The notes below the pieces were generated by a model, which was not told the origin of the DNA, did not search any database, and worked only from the letters and a program-made list of their open reading frames with translations. Below, in pieces: positions 12,889 through 14,557 of a stretch of DNA of 14,557 nt. This DNA is from Christensenella sp. UBA1782 (GTDB lineage: Bacteria; Bacillota; Clostridia; Christensenellales; DTU072): the NCBI GenBank assembly GCA_002315475.1, contig DCGI01000079.1:1-14557 (forward strand). The letters are read 5' to 3'. A program made the position numbers and the translations under genes. Each line of letters opens with the position of its first letter. Within the stretch, counting starts at the first letter, position 1.

Positions 12889-14514
12889 ATGATTGACTTA
12901 AAGGAATTTTTGGAACAGCATCCGACAAGTCTTTCCAATAAACTGACTTTGGAAGGCATGCTGAAAGACTATTATCCCACCGAAGAACCGGCAAATATCC
13001 ACATACTTACCGAAAGTTTCGGATACGGCATTTACCAACGACTGTACAAAGCGACGTGTATTGACGATTTCCTTCGTCGAAACTTATGTTCCCTACTCGC
13101 CAACGAGCGCGGCTATCGGCAAGACCTCGCCGAATGGTGCATCGAAACGTGGCAACGGGTTTTTGCCGACAAAGTCGTCGTCACCCCGAAACCCGTTGAA
13201 ATCGAATTGCCTTCCGTCCCCGAGGAAAACCCGACCGAGCCACCCGCCGTCGCCACCCAACCAAACGTCACGCCGGCGGTTCCGTCTTCACAAAACGCTC
13301 AACCGTCGCATGCCGGTGTCACCCAAAACAACACCGTCGGCGCAAGCACGAACGTCCCTGCATCCGTCCTCTCGGCTTCGCCCGATTTTGATATACAAGG
13401 CACCACCCTGCTGCACTATAACGGGAGCGATGCCGTCGTTACCGTCCCCAAAGGCATTACCGAAATCGCCGTCGGTGCTTTTTCCGCTTGCAAAACCTTA
13501 ACCAAAATCTTCCTTCCGCAAAGCGTGACCGCTATCGGAGAAAGTGCTTTTGAAAATTGTGAAAATCTCAAAGGTATTGTCTTACCCGACGGCATACAGC
13601 AAATCAAAAAGAGAACTTTTGCTCTGTGCTGCAAATTGTCCGACATCGTTCTGCCTCGCGACCTGACAATCATCGATAACGAAGCATTTTATAATTGCAA
13701 AGAGTTGCGAGCTTTATATCTGCCCAAAACTCTGACGATAATCGGATGTAGTGCTTTTGAAAAGTGTCGAAAACTCACCGAACTGACGATTCCCGACGGC
13801 GTACAAATCATCCCGAATCGTGCTTTTGCCGATTGTAGCCACATCCAAAAATTCACCCTGCACGACGATATTGAGAGTATCCACGCCGGAGCCTTTTGCG
13901 GCTGTGCCAAACTCCAATCCATAACCATCCCGGAAAACGTCGCTTGCCTTGAAAATTACACCTTCGGCGGGTGCAAAGCCTTACAAGAAGTTATTCTCCC
14001 CGAACGACTGGAATTTATCGGTTCTTTTGCTTTTTCTTCTTGTCGATCTCTGAAAAGCATTCGCATCCCCGATAACGTGACGACCATAGATTCGTATGCC
14101 TTCTATGAGTGCAACGATCTTTCCGAAATTACGTTATCCCAAAATCTGCAACGCATCGGCGATAGAGCCTTCTGCGCTTGCAAAATAAAAACCCTCACCA
14201 TCCCGCCCAATCTTACGGAAATAGACCGTACGGCTTTTTTGTGTTGCGGTATCGAAACCATCATCATCGCCGAGGGTACCAAAACTATTTTTTCAGAAAC
14301 CTTTATCGACTGTCCTGTCAAAAACGTCACTATTCCCACAAGTGTAACGTGCATCAAAAAACATGCTTTTCATCATTGTCGTTACCTAACCAACGTAACG
14401 TATCTCGGTTCCGTGAAACAATGGTATCACGTTCGACGCGACTACGAATGGAACGATAACATCGTCAACTACATCAACTGTGCAGCAGGCGTGTTCCGTA
14501 AAGCATGGGCATAA
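12889..14514 (+). CDS. Cytosolic LRR_5 protein with the same N-terminal domain, Pro/Thr/Ser-rich linker and 14 repeats
   Basis: The 541-residue protein is a paralogue of the one at 10751. Residues 1-94 align without gaps to that protein, with about 42 identities by eye, the strongest being MIDLK-x-FL-x2-HP at the start, HIL, GY, WCI-x2-W and VF-x-D. A linker of about 70 residues (95-165) rich in Pro, Thr, Ser, Ala, Val and Asn replaces the short spacer. After the lead-in LLHYNGSDAVVTVPK come 14 LRR_5 units from residue 189. Ten are 23 residues, the 11th to 13th are 22, and the last runs into the cap TYLGSVKQW. There is no signal peptide, membrane segment or anchor, so it should be cytosolic. 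Function is unknown; a binding or scaffold role is inferred from the fold. The 43 bases after the stop show no clear terminator. Confidence 0.91.
   Translation: MIDLKEFLEQHPTSLSNKLTLEGMLKDYYPTEEPANIHILTESFGYGIYQRLYKATCIDDFLRRNLCSLLANERGYRQDLAEWCIETWQRVFADKVVVTPKPVEIELPSVPEENPTEPPAVATQPNVTPAVPSSQNAQPSHAGVTQNNTVGASTNVPASVLSASPDFDIQGTTLLHYNGSDAVVTVPKGITEIAVGAFSACKTLTKIFLPQSVTAIGESAFENCENLKGIVLPDGIQQIKKRTFALCCKLSDIVLPRDLTIIDNEAFYNCKELRALYLPKTLTIIGCSAFEKCRKLTELTIPDGVQIIPNRAFADCSHIQKFTLHDDIESIHAGAFCGCAKLQSITIPENVACLENYTFGGCKALQEVILPERLEFIGSFAFSSCRSLKSIRIPDNVTTIDSYAFYECNDLSEITLSQNLQRIGDRAFCACKIKTLTIPPNLTEIDRTAFLCCGIETIIIAEGTKTIFSETFIDCPVKNVTIPTSVTCIKKHAFHHCRYLTNVTYLGSVKQWYHVRRDYEWNDNIVNYINCAAGVFRKAWA
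13453..14409 (+). repeat. Coding array of 14 LRR units (69 bp, three of 66 bp)
   Basis: Ten 69-bp units run from 13453 to 14142, then three 66-bp units start at 14143, 14209 and 14275, each missing one residue after the conserved Cys. The last unit starts at 14341. Units are more diverged from each other than in the 10751 gene, and I saw no long exact repeats. Confidence 0.88.
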
Positions 14515-14557
14515 TTTTTACAAAAAGCCGAATCTTTCTTTCGTTTTTCCGTAAAAA

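Noticed and set aside
11900..12994. Long open frame (364 codons) on the minus strand opposite the LRR array
   Set aside because: It mirrors the 69-bp periodic coding of the plus-strand LRR gene, which keeps stops out of the opposite frame. It has no promoter or ribosome binding site of its own and no recognisable protein family.

Overview
The window looks like chromosomal DNA of a low-to-medium GC Gram-positive bacterium, most likely an uncultured member of the Bacillota (Clostridia-like). The strongest reason is the consecutive block of mini-ribonuclease III (mrnC), rlmB and a SigH-type sigma factor. This follows the conserved Bacillota order mrnC-rlmB-yacP-sigH, although yacP is absent here. 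Canonical AAGGAG ribosome binding sites, TTGACA/TATAAT promoters and U-tailed intrinsic terminators agree with this. No finer taxonomic placement is claimed. Every supportable gene is on the plus strand.

Layout. (1) 40-3151: a promoter, then an overlapping or closely spaced three-gene operon for a dTDP-amino sugar (DegT/VioA-like aminotransferase, RmlA, RmlB), closed by a strong terminator. (2) 3203-3743: a monocistronic gene for a two-helix membrane protein of unknown function, with its own promoter and terminators. (3) 3847-4797: a short cytosolic BspA-type leucine-rich-repeat (LRR_5) protein. (4) 4827-6189: an alcohol acetyltransferase/condensation-superfamily gene split into two frames at a run of eight A. 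(5) 6229-8102: a GPH-family (MelB-like) sugar:cation symporter with a near-consensus promoter and a tight terminator. (6) 8119-10605: a compact housekeeping operon, radC-mrnC-rlmB-sigH, with adjacent or overlapping genes and a tandem-hairpin end. (7) 10677-14514: two large paralogous proteins, each a 94-residue N-terminal helical domain joined to a long LRR_5 array (22 and 14 repeats), each behind a perfect TTGACA-17-TATAAT promoter.

How the genes fit together. RmlA and RmlB would make dTDP-4-keto-6-deoxyglucose from glucose-1-phosphate, and the aminotransferase would aminate it, giving an activated amino sugar for a cell-surface glycan. The radC/mrnC/rlmB/sigH group is DNA- and ribosome-related housekeeping plus a stationary-phase-type sigma factor. 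The three LRR_5 proteins fill about 31% of the window and have no visible export signal. They are the least explained content. The two larger ones share an N-terminal module (about 45% identical over 94 ungapped positions), a promoter design and a C-terminal cap, and look like a recently expanded family with a helical-adaptor-plus-repeat-sensor architecture.

No tRNA, rRNA, CRISPR array, insertion sequence or integrase was seen.
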